A stretch of DNA of 64,000 nucleotides from Desulfovibrio sp. MES5 (lineage in GTDB: Bacteria > Desulfobacterota > Desulfovibrionia > Desulfovibrionales > Desulfovibrionaceae): NCBI RefSeq assembly GCF_002237645.1, contig NZ_MJUZ01000022.1, positions 1 through 64,000 on the forward strand, in the 5' to 3' direction. Below the pieces are notes generated by a model. That model had not been told where the DNA came from. It made no database searches and saw only the letters and a program-made list of their open reading frames with translations. This document shows, in pieces, positions 55,238-63,610 of this stretch (positions are counted from its first letter, which is position 1; each line of letters starts with the position of its first letter). Position numbers and translations under genes: made by a program.

Positions 55238-56215
55238 ATGAAATATAACAGTCTGTTGCGGGCCGCCTGGCAAGGGCGGCCCGACAATGTCCCGCGCCTG
55301 TCGGGCGCAGCGACATTGCGCGCATGGTGGCAGGCCTGCCGACCGCCCTTCTTCATCACGGCGGCCATACCGGTAACCCTGGCTCTGGCCTTTGCCTTTC
55401 GCCTCGAGGGGCAGATCAGCCCACGACAGTGGACTGTTTACGGACTTCTTCTGCTCGGCTGCTTTATGGGGCTGACCATCGCCAACTTTGCCAATGATCT
55501 CTTCGACCATATCCTTGGTGTGGACGGCGGCGACAATATCGGCGGGTCGCGCGTTATTCAGAACGGTTCCATCAGCCCCCGCCAGCTTTCCGTGGCGCTT
55601 ATGCTGCTTACCCCCGCCACGCTGGCTGTGGGCGGGCTGCTCATAGCCTTGGCGCCCGCAGCTTTGCGCTGCGGTTTGTGGGCCGCGAGCCTCTTTGCCG
55701 TGGCCTCGGCCATTTTTTATGTGGCCCCGCCCCTGCGCTACGGGCACAGGGCGCTCGGAGAACTGTTCGTCTGTCTGAATATGGGCTTTATCATGGTCTG
55801 CGCCAGCACGTCCCTGCTGCTGCAAAGCTTTGACCCGCGCAGCATGGCGCTGGCGCTTCCCATAGGTCTTATGGTGGCGGGCGTGCTGTACTATCAGAGC
55901 CTGCCCGAAATCGAAACAGATCTCGCCGCGGGCAAACACACCCTGGCCAACAGGCTGGGCAAGGACAAGGCCGCGCTTGTCTTCCGCCTGTGGTGGCCCG
56001 CCGTATGGCTGCTGCTGCTCAATCTGTGGGCTGCCGGGCTGGCTGGTTGGCCTGTGGCGCTGGCCTTGCTGGGCCTGCCCTTCTATTTGCGGGCCTGCCG
56101 CCATATCGCCGCGGCACAATCCGGCGACTGGCTGCCTCTGGACGCATACGGACACCTGGTGCGCAAATGCTATCTTTTGAGCGGCGCGGCGCTCATTGCC
56201 GGAGTGGCCCTTTAG
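55238..56215 (+). CDS. UbiA-family prenyltransferase (MenA-like)
   Basis: The protein has about eight or nine membrane spans and the UbiA motifs: NFANDLFDHILGVDGGDN (first Asp-rich motif, NDxxD-like) and YYQSLPEIETDLAAGKHTLANRLG (second). It resembles 1,4-dihydroxy-2-naphthoate prenyltransferases. It starts two bases after the epimerase gene, so it is translated with the CDP-sugar operon. A role in menaquinone synthesis is the simplest reading. A role in prenylating a sugar carrier is possible because of the context. Confidence 0.85.
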   Translation: MKYNSLLRAAWQGRPDNVPRLSGAATLRAWWQACRPPFFITAAIPVTLALAFAFRLEGQISPRQWTVYGLLLLGCFMGLTIANFANDLFDHILGVDGGDNIGGSRVIQNGSISPRQLSVALMLLTPATLAVGGLLIALAPAALRCGLWAASLFAVASAIFYVAPPLRYGHRALGELFVCLNMGFIMVCASTSLLLQSFDPRSMALALPIGLMVAGVLYYQSLPEIETDLAAGKHTLANRLGKDKAALVFRLWWPAVWLLLLNLWAAGLAGWPVALALLGLPFYLRACRHIAAAQSGDWLPLDAYGHLVRKCYLLSGAALIAGVAL

Positions 56216-56220
56216 ACCAG

Positions 56221-56304
56221 ATTATCTTTGAAATGCTTCCCATTTCAATTTTCCGTTCTGCCAAAAAATAGAATTTTCGGCTGAATCCATGCCACGTTGC
56301 GGCT
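56221..56304 (-). repeat. Hairpin-array dispersed repeat, copy B
   Basis: On the minus strand this matches the part of copy A from 5299 to 5383: a GTGGCATGGATTCAGCCGAAAA block against GTGGCGTGGATTCTGTCGAAAA, GGCAGAA, and a CATTTCAAAGATAAT end against CATTTCAAAGTTAAT. The inner arms have diverged. It lies just after the UbiA gene. Confidence 0.7.
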
Positions 56305-56481
56305 CGCCGCACTCTCGCCACGGTTGCTGGCATTATTCTCCACCGTGCAAGCCGCGCCGCAAGCAGCATTTGCAGTGCAGCCCCACGCTTACGCCTTTAC
56401 GACAAACGCCTGCCCCCTGCAGCCGCCAGAGCACTTTCCACATGAAATTGCTCCCCGATAGAGGTTTTAGGGGGTGGGGGC

Positions 56482-56522
56482 GTGGGGGAGGAGACCCTTT
56501 TGCAAAAGGGTCCCTCCCCCAC
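56482..56522. repeat. Near-perfect GC-rich palindrome
   Basis: The arms GTGGGGGAGGAGACCC and GGGTCCCTCCCCCAC pair around TTTTGCAAAA with one bulge or mismatch. It sits in the spacer between converging genes and is likely a short dispersed repeat or extra terminator. Confidence 0.65.
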
Positions 56523-56589
56523 AAAACGCCTTTACCTAACCACCCTCCCCCACAAAAATTTTCAAAATAAAATTACCCTGACTCACTGA

Positions 56590-56620
56590 AAAAGGGGCGG
56601 CACAGGCCGCCCCTTTTTTT
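56590..56620. terminator. Bidirectional terminator between UbiA and TPR genes
   Basis: An 8-bp stem (GGGGCGGC with GCCGCCCC) around ACAG is flanked by five A on the left and seven T on the right, so it can stop transcripts from both converging genes. Confidence 0.9.
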
Positions 56621-56657
56621 GTGGAACGCGATATTGAACACGATATTATTTTGCGTC

Positions 56658-59558
56658 TCAGCCCAGCACGGCCCTTGCTTCGGCCAGCCGGGCCTCGTCT
56701 TCACGGTCTAAGGCTCGCAGGGCGCGGGCCAGGGTCTGCCATGCCTCGGGCCTGTCGTGCTGGCCAGCGCTCTTGCGGGCCAGAAGTTCCGCCATGGCCG
56801 GGTCTTCGTTGCCGTCAAGGTAGATATTGGCCAACAGCAGCATGGAGGCAGCATCCTGCGGATTGCGCAGCAATGCCTCATGCAGCAGTTCACGGGCTTC
56901 GCCGCCCTTGCGCTGCCGGGCAGCCACACGGGCCAGATGCCGCCTGGCCACGCCGGGCCGCCCGGGGGCGGCGTCTTCAATGGCGGCGGCCAGTTCGTAA
57001 TAACGGCGGGCTTCGGCTCTTTTGCCGCTTTGCTCGCACAACTGCCCCAGGCGTATATGGGCAAACAGATGGTCAGGCGCAGTCTTGACGCACTGCCGGT
57101 AATAGCGCGCGGCGGCGCGGCGCTCTCCCAGGCTTTGGCAGACATTGCCGAGATTGTAGTTAATCTGCGTGGCTGTGCTTTCATCCGGCTTATGGCGCAG
57201 GGCTTCAAGAAAATGCCTGCGCGCCTCATGCCTGCGCCCCAGGGCCGCCATGCACACGCCAAGAGAATTCCAGGCCATGACGTTGGTTTCGTCCGCCAGC
57301 AGGGCGAGCTTGTATTCTTCAAGCGCGCCGAACACGTCGCCAAGGCTGTAGCGCCGGTCGGCACTGATGTTCAGGGCCAGAGAGTTGCATTGCCCCACTC
57401 TTGGATGCGGCAGAAGAAGAGCATACTCCAGAGCTCTGAGGGCGCAGTCGGGCATTTCGGCCTTGCGATACTGCAAGAAGGGAAAGGCGGCCAGACCCGC
57501 CGCAGCGTCGACGCCCTCGTCATTCAGGGCCGAGCACAGGGCCTCATACAGGGGCACGACGTTCTGCGGCTCTGAACCGGGGTGAAAAAAAATCAGGCTG
57601 TTGCTGCCATAAAGCCCGGCCAGGGGAGTGGAGCCCGGATCATGCGGGGCGGCCTCTCGCAGCAGTTTTTCCCACAAGCGCAGGGCTGTTGCCGCCGTGG
57701 AGCTGGACGCGCCTTCCATGCGAACAATGGCAAGCACAAAGCGGGCGCGGCGCTCGCTTTCCTGCGCAAAACGATTGAGAAAATCACCGTGACCGCACAG
57801 CGTGGCCTGCCCGGCGTCTGCGGCATATGCGGCATTTGCGGCGTCCACGGCATTCAGGGCAGCCACGGTATCTGGCGCAAGGGCGGCGGGTTCGCCCTCA
57901 GCCTGGGCATGCCCTGCCGTGGCGCTTCCTGAAGTTGCCGTAAAGGATGCGGCAAAGGATGCCGCTTTGCCAGCGTCCCGCTCGGGACTGGCCCCCGGGG
58001 CGGGGCTGGCTGCCGGGGCCACGGAATCCGTTTCGACCTGCTGCCGCGCGTGCCCGGGTATTTCGGCAGCCGGAGCAACGTCGGCGTTCTGTTGCCCGGC
58101 AGTAACGGATGGCACGGGCGGTATGGAATGCATACCCTGCGCGTCGGAAAAATGCAGCACGGGATCATGTCCGTCGAGGTCAGGACTGAGCACCGGGCTT
58201 TGCCCAAGAAGCGCCAGACTGTCGCCGGGCGCAGGCAGGAACGTGGTGTCGACCAGATGCAGAATTTCGGCAATGGAATCCCTGTCGCCCACACGCAGCA
58301 GCACGATTTCGCCCTTGTGGCGCGCCTTCTGGTCGGGTTCGGCGCTCCACACGGCAAAGCGCATGCCTTCGCGGGCCTTGGCCTGTCGCCCAAGACTGAT
58401 GCGCAGACGACCCACCGGCAGTGTTTCCAGCACAAGCCCGCCCTCTTGCAGGATGCGCGCAAAAGGCATGACGCGCCCTTCGCAGGAACGGCTGGCTGCT
58501 GCTCCGGCAGCGGTCTGACCCGCAACATCCGCCGCAAGCCGGGCTCTGGCCATGAGCAGCCGGGCCTGCTCATACATGCCAAGCCTCATTTCTGCTCCCT
58601 GCATGTCCTGCGGATACAGGGCGTGCCCGGCGCACAGGCGTGGAGCCACCCCTTGCTTTGTCAGGGGCGGGACGGGACGCAACGCCTGCATGCGGGCCAG
58701 AACGGCGCAGGCCAGCTTGTGGCATGCGCCACGCCCGCTGGCGGAAAGCAAGAGCGCCATCTCGTGCGTTCCCACCCGTGCGGCAAGCACGTCCGAAGGC
58801 AGAACGGCGCGACAGGCGGCGGCAAGCTGGCGCATGACATTCTCGTCAAAGGCATAGCCATACCGCCGAATCATATCAGGCCCGTTGCTCAGGCGCAGCA
58901 GCACGATGCCCATACACATGCGGTACATGGGGGCTGCAAGGCCTTCCGGGGCTGAAGGCTCTTCAAGATGGGCGCGCACCCTTTCAGCCTCGCCTTCCAT
59001 ACGGGCAAACAGGCTTTCCTCCGTGGCAAGACCAGTAACGGCGTCTGTGCGTACGGCCTTGGCGCGGGCCAGATTTTCCAGACACAGGGAGGCAAGGGCA
59101 GGCAACACCTTCAAAAGAGGCCGCACCTCACGGACACGCACGCCGTGCAGCATGACCATGCCAAGCTGACGCCCGCCCCAGTGCAGGGGCAGAAGCAGCC
59201 TGCGCTCGCGCGTCAACAGCCGTGGTTCTTCCGGGGTGTGCTCTCTGGGAAAATAGAGCGCGTGACCGCTGAAGCTCAAGAACGCCGATAACTGGCGGCA
59301 CAGCAGACCTTCCATTTCCATAAGGTCTTCACGGGCCAGCTTTTGTATGGCCACCAGTTCAGACCACTCCCGCGTGAGGCTGCTGTCGCCGTGTGCTTGC
59401 ACGCCCCAAAAATTCTCTGTCCCGCCCGTCCAGTCCAGATGGGGAGCACCGGCGGGCATATCCGCCTGGGCGGCTGTGCCGGGCCTGGAGTCCGCCATGT
59501 CATGAGACCTGCCCTTGGGGCTTGCTCCGGCGATTTTTCGCGTTGTATTCCGGGTCAT
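56658..59558 (-). CDS. GAF / degenerate GGDEF / TPR protein
   Basis: The protein has 966 residues and no signal peptide. An N-terminal GAF-like region (about 60-165) precedes DAVTGLATEESLFARMEGEA, the usual start of a GGDEF domain. Where GGDEF should stand the sequence reads VGTHEMALLL, so cyclase activity is unlikely. A second partial cyclase-like domain (about 590-700, FVLAIVRMEGASSS) follows a Pro/Ala-rich linker. The C-terminal 240 residues are TPR helices (NVMAWNSLGVCMAALGRRHE, INYNLGNVCQSLGERRAAAR, DAASMLLLANIYLDGNED). It is probably a cytoplasmic scaffold or sensor. Function is unknown. Confidence 0.75.
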   Translation of the reverse strand: MTRNTTRKIAGASPKGRSHDMADSRPGTAAQADMPAGAPHLDWTGGTENFWGVQAHGDSSLTREWSELVAIQKLAREDLMEMEGLLCRQLSAFLSFSGHALYFPREHTPEEPRLLTRERRLLLPLHWGGRQLGMVMLHGVRVREVRPLLKVLPALASLCLENLARAKAVRTDAVTGLATEESLFARMEGEAERVRAHLEEPSAPEGLAAPMYRMCMGIVLLRLSNGPDMIRRYGYAFDENVMRQLAAACRAVLPSDVLAARVGTHEMALLLSASGRGACHKLACAVLARMQALRPVPPLTKQGVAPRLCAGHALYPQDMQGAEMRLGMYEQARLLMARARLAADVAGQTAAGAAASRSCEGRVMPFARILQEGGLVLETLPVGRLRISLGRQAKAREGMRFAVWSAEPDQKARHKGEIVLLRVGDRDSIAEILHLVDTTFLPAPGDSLALLGQSPVLSPDLDGHDPVLHFSDAQGMHSIPPVPSVTAGQQNADVAPAAEIPGHARQQVETDSVAPAASPAPGASPERDAGKAASFAASFTATSGSATAGHAQAEGEPAALAPDTVAALNAVDAANAAYAADAGQATLCGHGDFLNRFAQESERRARFVLAIVRMEGASSSTAATALRLWEKLLREAAPHDPGSTPLAGLYGSNSLIFFHPGSEPQNVVPLYEALCSALNDEGVDAAAGLAAFPFLQYRKAEMPDCALRALEYALLLPHPRVGQCNSLALNISADRRYSLGDVFGALEEYKLALLADETNVMAWNSLGVCMAALGRRHEARRHFLEALRHKPDESTATQINYNLGNVCQSLGERRAAARYYRQCVKTAPDHLFAHIRLGQLCEQSGKRAEARRYYELAAAIEDAAPGRPGVARRHLARVAARQRKGGEARELLHEALLRNPQDAASMLLLANIYLDGNEDPAMAELLARKSAGQHDRPEAWQTLARALRALDREDEARLAEARAVLG

Positions 59559-59799
59559 TTACTCAAATCCTTCTGCGGTCGGCAAACTCTGTTTTATGGC
59601 GGCAGTGTAGTGCGCTGACAGAAGCTTGTCTAGAAAATATCTTGAAAAACCGCCTCTGGCGCGTCAAACACTCCACACAGGCTTGCCCAGCGAAAATTAA
59701 GAGGGTAGTATCTGGTCTGCGAAAGTTGTTATCGCGCTGCGGATCCGCAGCGTGCCGCCGACATCCGAACCGCAATCCCCACATACAAGGAAAACCCAC

Positions 59800-60426
59800 A
59801 TGGCAGTTGCTGCTTTTCCCATAGGCCCTTTACAGACCAACAGCTACCTTATCCACACGGCTTCCAAGGCCGTGGCCATTGACGTAGGCGGCGACCCCGC
59901 GCCCATGCTGGAATACATGAATACGCACAACCTGAAGCTTGACGCCATCTGCATAACCCATCGCCACTTCGACCATATGTACGGTGTGGCCGCTCTGGAA
60001 GAAGCCACCGGCGCGCCGATATACATTCCACAGGACGACGACAGCCTCGCGGGTACGGAATCCGGCAAGGGCGGCGTCTGGGGCTTTCCGCCGGTTCCGG
60101 AGTTTACGGCCAGCCCGATGCCTCTGGGCAAAACAATCTTTGGCGACATGGTTTGCGATGTTCTTAAAACGCCTGGTCATACCCCCGGCGGCGTCTCCCT
60201 TTACTTCCCTGACGAGCATGCGGTCTTTTCCGGCGACGCCCTGTTCTACCGCTCCATCGGACGCACGGACTTTCCCGGCGGCGATCACGACACGCTTTTG
60301 CACTCGGTCAAGGATGTGCTCTTCAAACTGCCCGCCGACACCACGGTCTATCCGGGACACGGCCCGGCAAGCAATATCGGCGACGAAATCGCCAATAACC
60401 CCTTTTGTGGTGAGTTCAGACCATGA
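59800..60426 (+). CDS. MBL-fold hydrolase (glyoxalase II-like)
   Basis: This metallo-beta-lactamase-fold enzyme has ICITHRHFDHMYG (THxHxDH metal motif), LKTPGHTPGGVSLYF, VFSGDALFYRSIGRTDFPGG and YPGHGPAS. The ATG at 59800, with AAGGAAAA upstream, gives 208 residues beginning MAVAAFPIGPLQTNSYLIHT, the usual opening. It belongs to the YcbL/GloB-like group that hydrolyses thioesters. It overlaps the following flavin reductase gene by four bases (ATGA), so the two are coupled. Confidence 0.92.
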   Translation: MAVAAFPIGPLQTNSYLIHTASKAVAIDVGGDPAPMLEYMNTHNLKLDAICITHRHFDHMYGVAALEEATGAPIYIPQDDDSLAGTESGKGGVWGFPPVPEFTASPMPLGKTIFGDMVCDVLKTPGHTPGGVSLYFPDEHAVFSGDALFYRSIGRTDFPGGDHDTLLHSVKDVLFKLPADTTVYPGHGPASNIGDEIANNPFCGEFRP

Positions 60427-61118
60427 GCAGGCCGCTAACCCTTCTTTGCAGTCCGCACCCCAATGGGGTGTCTGACACTGTGGCCCGCCTTGTGGTCGAA
60501 GGGGCGGCCGAGGCCGGAGTCGATTGGCAGCTTGTGGCCTTGCGCGACTACGCGTTTGAAGGATGCGTCGATTGTGGCGGCTGTACCAAGCCGCCATACA
60601 AGTGCACGCTGTCGGGACGGGATTACGGCGGCATGAAAGACAGTGCGGATGAAATATTTTCACTTATTGAAGCCGCGCCCCTGCTCTTCATATCCGCGCC
60701 CATCTATTTCTATTCCCTGCCCGCGCATTTCAAGGCGCTCATTGACCGCACCCAGCGCTTCTGGGCCGCCCAAAACCTCAACCCGGCGCCCAAGCCCATA
60801 TTTCCCCGTCCGCCGATCAAGCCCACACTGGTGAGCCTCGTAGCCGGAAGGCCGCGCGGCAACCTGCTGTTCTCGGGCTCCCTGCTGACGCTGCGCTATT
60901 TTCTTTCTCCGCTGAACGCGACAATCAGCGAAACACGGCTGCTGCGCGGGCTTGAAAAGGTGAAGGATCTTGAAGAACGCCCCGCTGTGCGCGCCGCGCT
61001 GCACGCCTGGGGGCACGATTGGGGTTGCAGGCTCATGGCGGGCAAGGTGCCGGGATATGACCCGGCCGCCAGCCCCGGTTCGGGCTGCGCCAAGGACAGC
61101 CCTTCTGCCGTCTGCTGA
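60423..61118 (+). CDS. NAD(P)H-dependent FMN reductase family protein
   Basis: A flavodoxin-like protein of 231 residues with LLCSPHPNGVSDTVARLV (phosphate loop), a Cys cluster (CVDCGGCTKPPYKC) and LLFISAPIYFYSLPAHFKAL (flavin site), typical of iron-sulfur flavoprotein-like or FMN reductases. The Cys cluster could hold an FeS centre. Translationally coupled to the MBL hydrolase. Confidence 0.85.
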   Translation: MSRPLTLLCSPHPNGVSDTVARLVVEGAAEAGVDWQLVALRDYAFEGCVDCGGCTKPPYKCTLSGRDYGGMKDSADEIFSLIEAAPLLFISAPIYFYSLPAHFKALIDRTQRFWAAQNLNPAPKPIFPRPPIKPTLVSLVAGRPRGNLLFSGSLLTLRYFLSPLNATISETRLLRGLEKVKDLEERPAVRAALHAWGHDWGCRLMAGKVPGYDPAASPGSGCAKDSPSAVC

Positions 61119-61193
61119 CCGTGCCGATCCGGGGCCCTGACCCCTTGGCCCCCTTGCTGACCAGGTGGCAAACACAATCGTCAGGTTGCCCGG

Positions 61194-62096
61194 ATGAGCA
61201 TACAATTTACCCGAAAAATCTCCACAGCCGCCCGTTTTCTGGGGCTTGCCCAGGCCCGGTGCTTTCACTGCCTGCGCCCCTTCAGCCCTGACGCGGAAAA
61301 ACGCTCTCCCGACAGTGCTTCGCCGCCTGCGGGTCTTTTCGACCCTGCCGCGTCCCTGTGCCCCTCGTGCCGCAACCTGCTTGCCCCCTACAGAGGCCCG
61401 CGCTGCCCATTGTGCGGCCTGCCCGCCCCTGCGCCCAACGGCCTGCCCGCTCCTGTGCCAGCTGGCGACTGTGAGGCTTCACAGAAAGAATACCAGGGCA
61501 GTTTGTGCGGGCGTTGCCTCACAGATCCGCCACCCTGGACGCAAGCCGCGTTTTATGGGCTTTACCGCGAATCCTTGCGCCATGCGCTTTTGCGGCTCAA
61601 GTTTGACGGGCATATCTACCTGGCCCCGCTGCTTGGCGCATTTCTTCTGGAGGCCGCACGCTGTCTGCCCGGTCCCGACGCCCTGCTGGCTGTGCCCCAG
61701 TATCCGGGGCATCTGCGGCACAGGGGCTACAACCAGGCGCATGAGCTTGCAAAGGCCCTGCATGTGCAAACCGGCCTTGCGCTTGCTCCCGACCTGCTCA
61801 GCCGCACCCGCCCCGGCCCTGCCCAGGTTGGCCTCAACGCCCGCTCGCGGCCTGAAAACGTGCGCCACAGCTTTGCGGCCTCCCCTGAGGTAAAAGGGTT
61901 GCGCCTGTGGCTGGTGGACGACGTCATGACAACGGGCAGCACCCTCCGCGCGGCGGGCCTCGCGCTGCTCAAGGCGGGGGCCAGCCGTGTGGATGTGCTG
62001 GTGGTGGCCCGCACGCCCAAAGAAGATATGGAATTCACCGACAACAGCACGTCAGCAGAGGCAAACTGGCCAAAAAGTCACAGGTCTGCCACATGA
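61194..62096 (+). CDS. comF: ComF-family phosphoribosyltransferase-like protein
   Basis: The N-terminal part has four CxxC pairs (CFHC, CPSC, CPLC, CGRC), likely zinc ligands. The C-terminal domain has DALLAVPQYPGHLRHRGYNQ, AHELAKAL and the PRPP-binding loop LWLVDDVMTTGSTLRAAG. This is the ComF/GntX pattern. In naturally competent bacteria ComF acts in DNA uptake; in others its role is unclear. The ATG at 61194 has only a weak ribosome site. The last bases overlap a possible upstream start of the next gene. Confidence 0.92.
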   Translation: MSIQFTRKISTAARFLGLAQARCFHCLRPFSPDAEKRSPDSASPPAGLFDPAASLCPSCRNLLAPYRGPRCPLCGLPAPAPNGLPAPVPAGDCEASQKEYQGSLCGRCLTDPPPWTQAAFYGLYRESLRHALLRLKFDGHIYLAPLLGAFLLEAARCLPGPDALLAVPQYPGHLRHRGYNQAHELAKALHVQTGLALAPDLLSRTRPGPAQVGLNARSRPENVRHSFAASPEVKGLRLWLVDDVMTTGSTLRAAGLALLKAGASRVDVLVVARTPKEDMEFTDNSTSAEANWPKSHRSAT

Positions 62097-62200
62097 CAAT
62101 GCGAAAACGTTCTGCTATGTTCTCGCAAACGGGACGATCCGCCCCTGGCTCCGGCATATCCGGGGCTGCAGGGCTCACATCCGGCATTGCAGGAGCCTTC

Positions 62201-63349
62201 ATGCCGCGCTTTTCTTTTTCATCCAGCCTGCCCCACACGGTGGGCGCCATTTTGTCCGCTGCCCTGTGGGCTGTTGTGTGCTGCGCCTTTACTGCTGTCT
62301 CAGCCAACGCCCAGGTAACCTTGCTGGTGCCGAGTCAGCCCAGCATCGAGGCTCCGGCCAAAACCGACAAGGCAGACCCATCCGCCAAGCGCGACGACAA
62401 AAAGCAGGAAAGCAAGCAGCCTGCGCCCAAACCGGAAAAAAGCGCTGACACCGGCAAGACCGCTGCCAGCGCCCGCAAGCCGGAAGCAGCAAACGCGCCC
62501 ACAGCCAAAGCCGCTCCCGGCGCTGAACAAGGGGCCGCAAAAGCGCCCGCGCCGCAGGGAACGCCGCCTCAGGCAACTCCCCCACAGGGAACGCCTCCGG
62601 TTGCGGAGGCCCCCGCGCCGCCGCCACCCCCGGAGCTTCCCGCCATCGACGAACAGGTTGATGTGCTTATCACCATGATGCGCCCCTTCCAGTATCAGAG
62701 CATCGTCATGGATATGCCGCAACTGTTTGCCGTGCTGCGCTATGACAACGCCAGCCCGGTCAAGGACGGCCTCATTCAGCCGGAACGCCGCGATCTTCTG
62801 GGCGATGTGGAAGAAATAGGCTACCTTGACCAGAAAGCCTGGGGAGCCAACGTAGCGCTGACCATTCCGGGCCTTTACCAGTTCATCATTGAAGGCCGCC
62901 CCTGGTGGGACGCCGCCCGTGGACAGTTTTTGCAGCACTACGTAAAAACCATGCTGCCAGTACACGGCGTTGAACGCGGGTGGGAGCAGCCCGTTGGTCA
63001 GGTGTTTGAAATCCAGGCCCTTACCCGCCCCTTCGGGCTCACCGCGCCGGCCCTCTTCACTGGCGTCGCCCTGCTGCACGGCAAAGCCCTGCCCAACGCC
63101 CCCGTGCGCATGGTTCGCATCAATACGGAAAAACGCCCCGTCCCCACGCCCTGGCATGAGGAGATGGAGGCGCGCACCGACAAGGCCGGTCAGTTCTCCT
63201 TTATTCTCAACCAGCCCGGCTGGTGGTGCTGTATGGCAATCGCGCCTGGTGACCCCCTCAAGGGGCCGGACGGTCAGCCCAAGCCCCTGAATCTGGGCGC
63301 GCTTTTCTGGCTGTATGTTGATGGCGCCGCCGATGCCCGCAAGCGCTGA
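62201..63349 (+). CDS. Exported DUF4198-domain protein
   Basis: The ATG at 62201 has AGGAG five bases upstream and opens a signal peptide (SLPHTVGAILSAALWAVVCC, cut after SANA). An ATG at 62093 overlapping the comF stop is less likely. After a Lys/Ala/Pro-rich linker (about 45-145) comes a DUF4198-like domain with MMRPFQYQSIVMDMPQLFAV, FLQHYVKTMLPVHGVERGWE, FEIQALTRPFGL and DKAGQFSFILNQPGWWCCMA. Members occur beside nickel or cobalt uptake systems, but no transporter is adjacent. It has 382 residues. Confidence 0.8.
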   Translation: MPRFSFSSSLPHTVGAILSAALWAVVCCAFTAVSANAQVTLLVPSQPSIEAPAKTDKADPSAKRDDKKQESKQPAPKPEKSADTGKTAASARKPEAANAPTAKAAPGAEQGAAKAPAPQGTPPQATPPQGTPPVAEAPAPPPPPELPAIDEQVDVLITMMRPFQYQSIVMDMPQLFAVLRYDNASPVKDGLIQPERRDLLGDVEEIGYLDQKAWGANVALTIPGLYQFIIEGRPWWDAARGQFLQHYVKTMLPVHGVERGWEQPVGQVFEIQALTRPFGLTAPALFTGVALLHGKALPNAPVRMVRINTEKRPVPTPWHEEMEARTDKAGQFSFILNQPGWWCCMAIAPGDPLKGPDGQPKPLNLGALFWLYVDGAADARKR

Positions 63350-63491
63350 TTCAGGGCGGGACGTAACGGCGGCATGACGGTTGGGCGCAGTATGCCAGCG
63401 CCATGGCACATAGAATAAAAAACCGTCAGGGCAACTTCAAAAATAAAATTGTACTGGCCAGCCATAAAAATATTTTTGACGTTTCACTGCA

Positions 63492-63513
63492 GGGCCGGGC
63501 GAAAATCCGGCCC
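63492..63513 (+). terminator. Possible terminator before the last gene
   Basis: A 7-bp GC stem (GGGCCGG with CCGGCCC) with an 8-base loop is followed by TTGCCTTTTCT. The T-run is interrupted, so termination is plausible but not certain. Confidence 0.5.
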
Positions 63514-63610
63514 TTGCCTTTTCTGTCACAATGTTTATGGTAAGTAAGGCTAAACAGAAGGTGCGACTATCGCACCCTGCAACCCAACAACCCCCTCCCG
63601 GGAGCTGTTC

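Noticed and set aside
62300-63409. A 369-codon minus-strand frame opposite the DUF4198 gene
   Set aside because: Glycine- and arginine-rich shadow of a low-complexity linker; no start signal.
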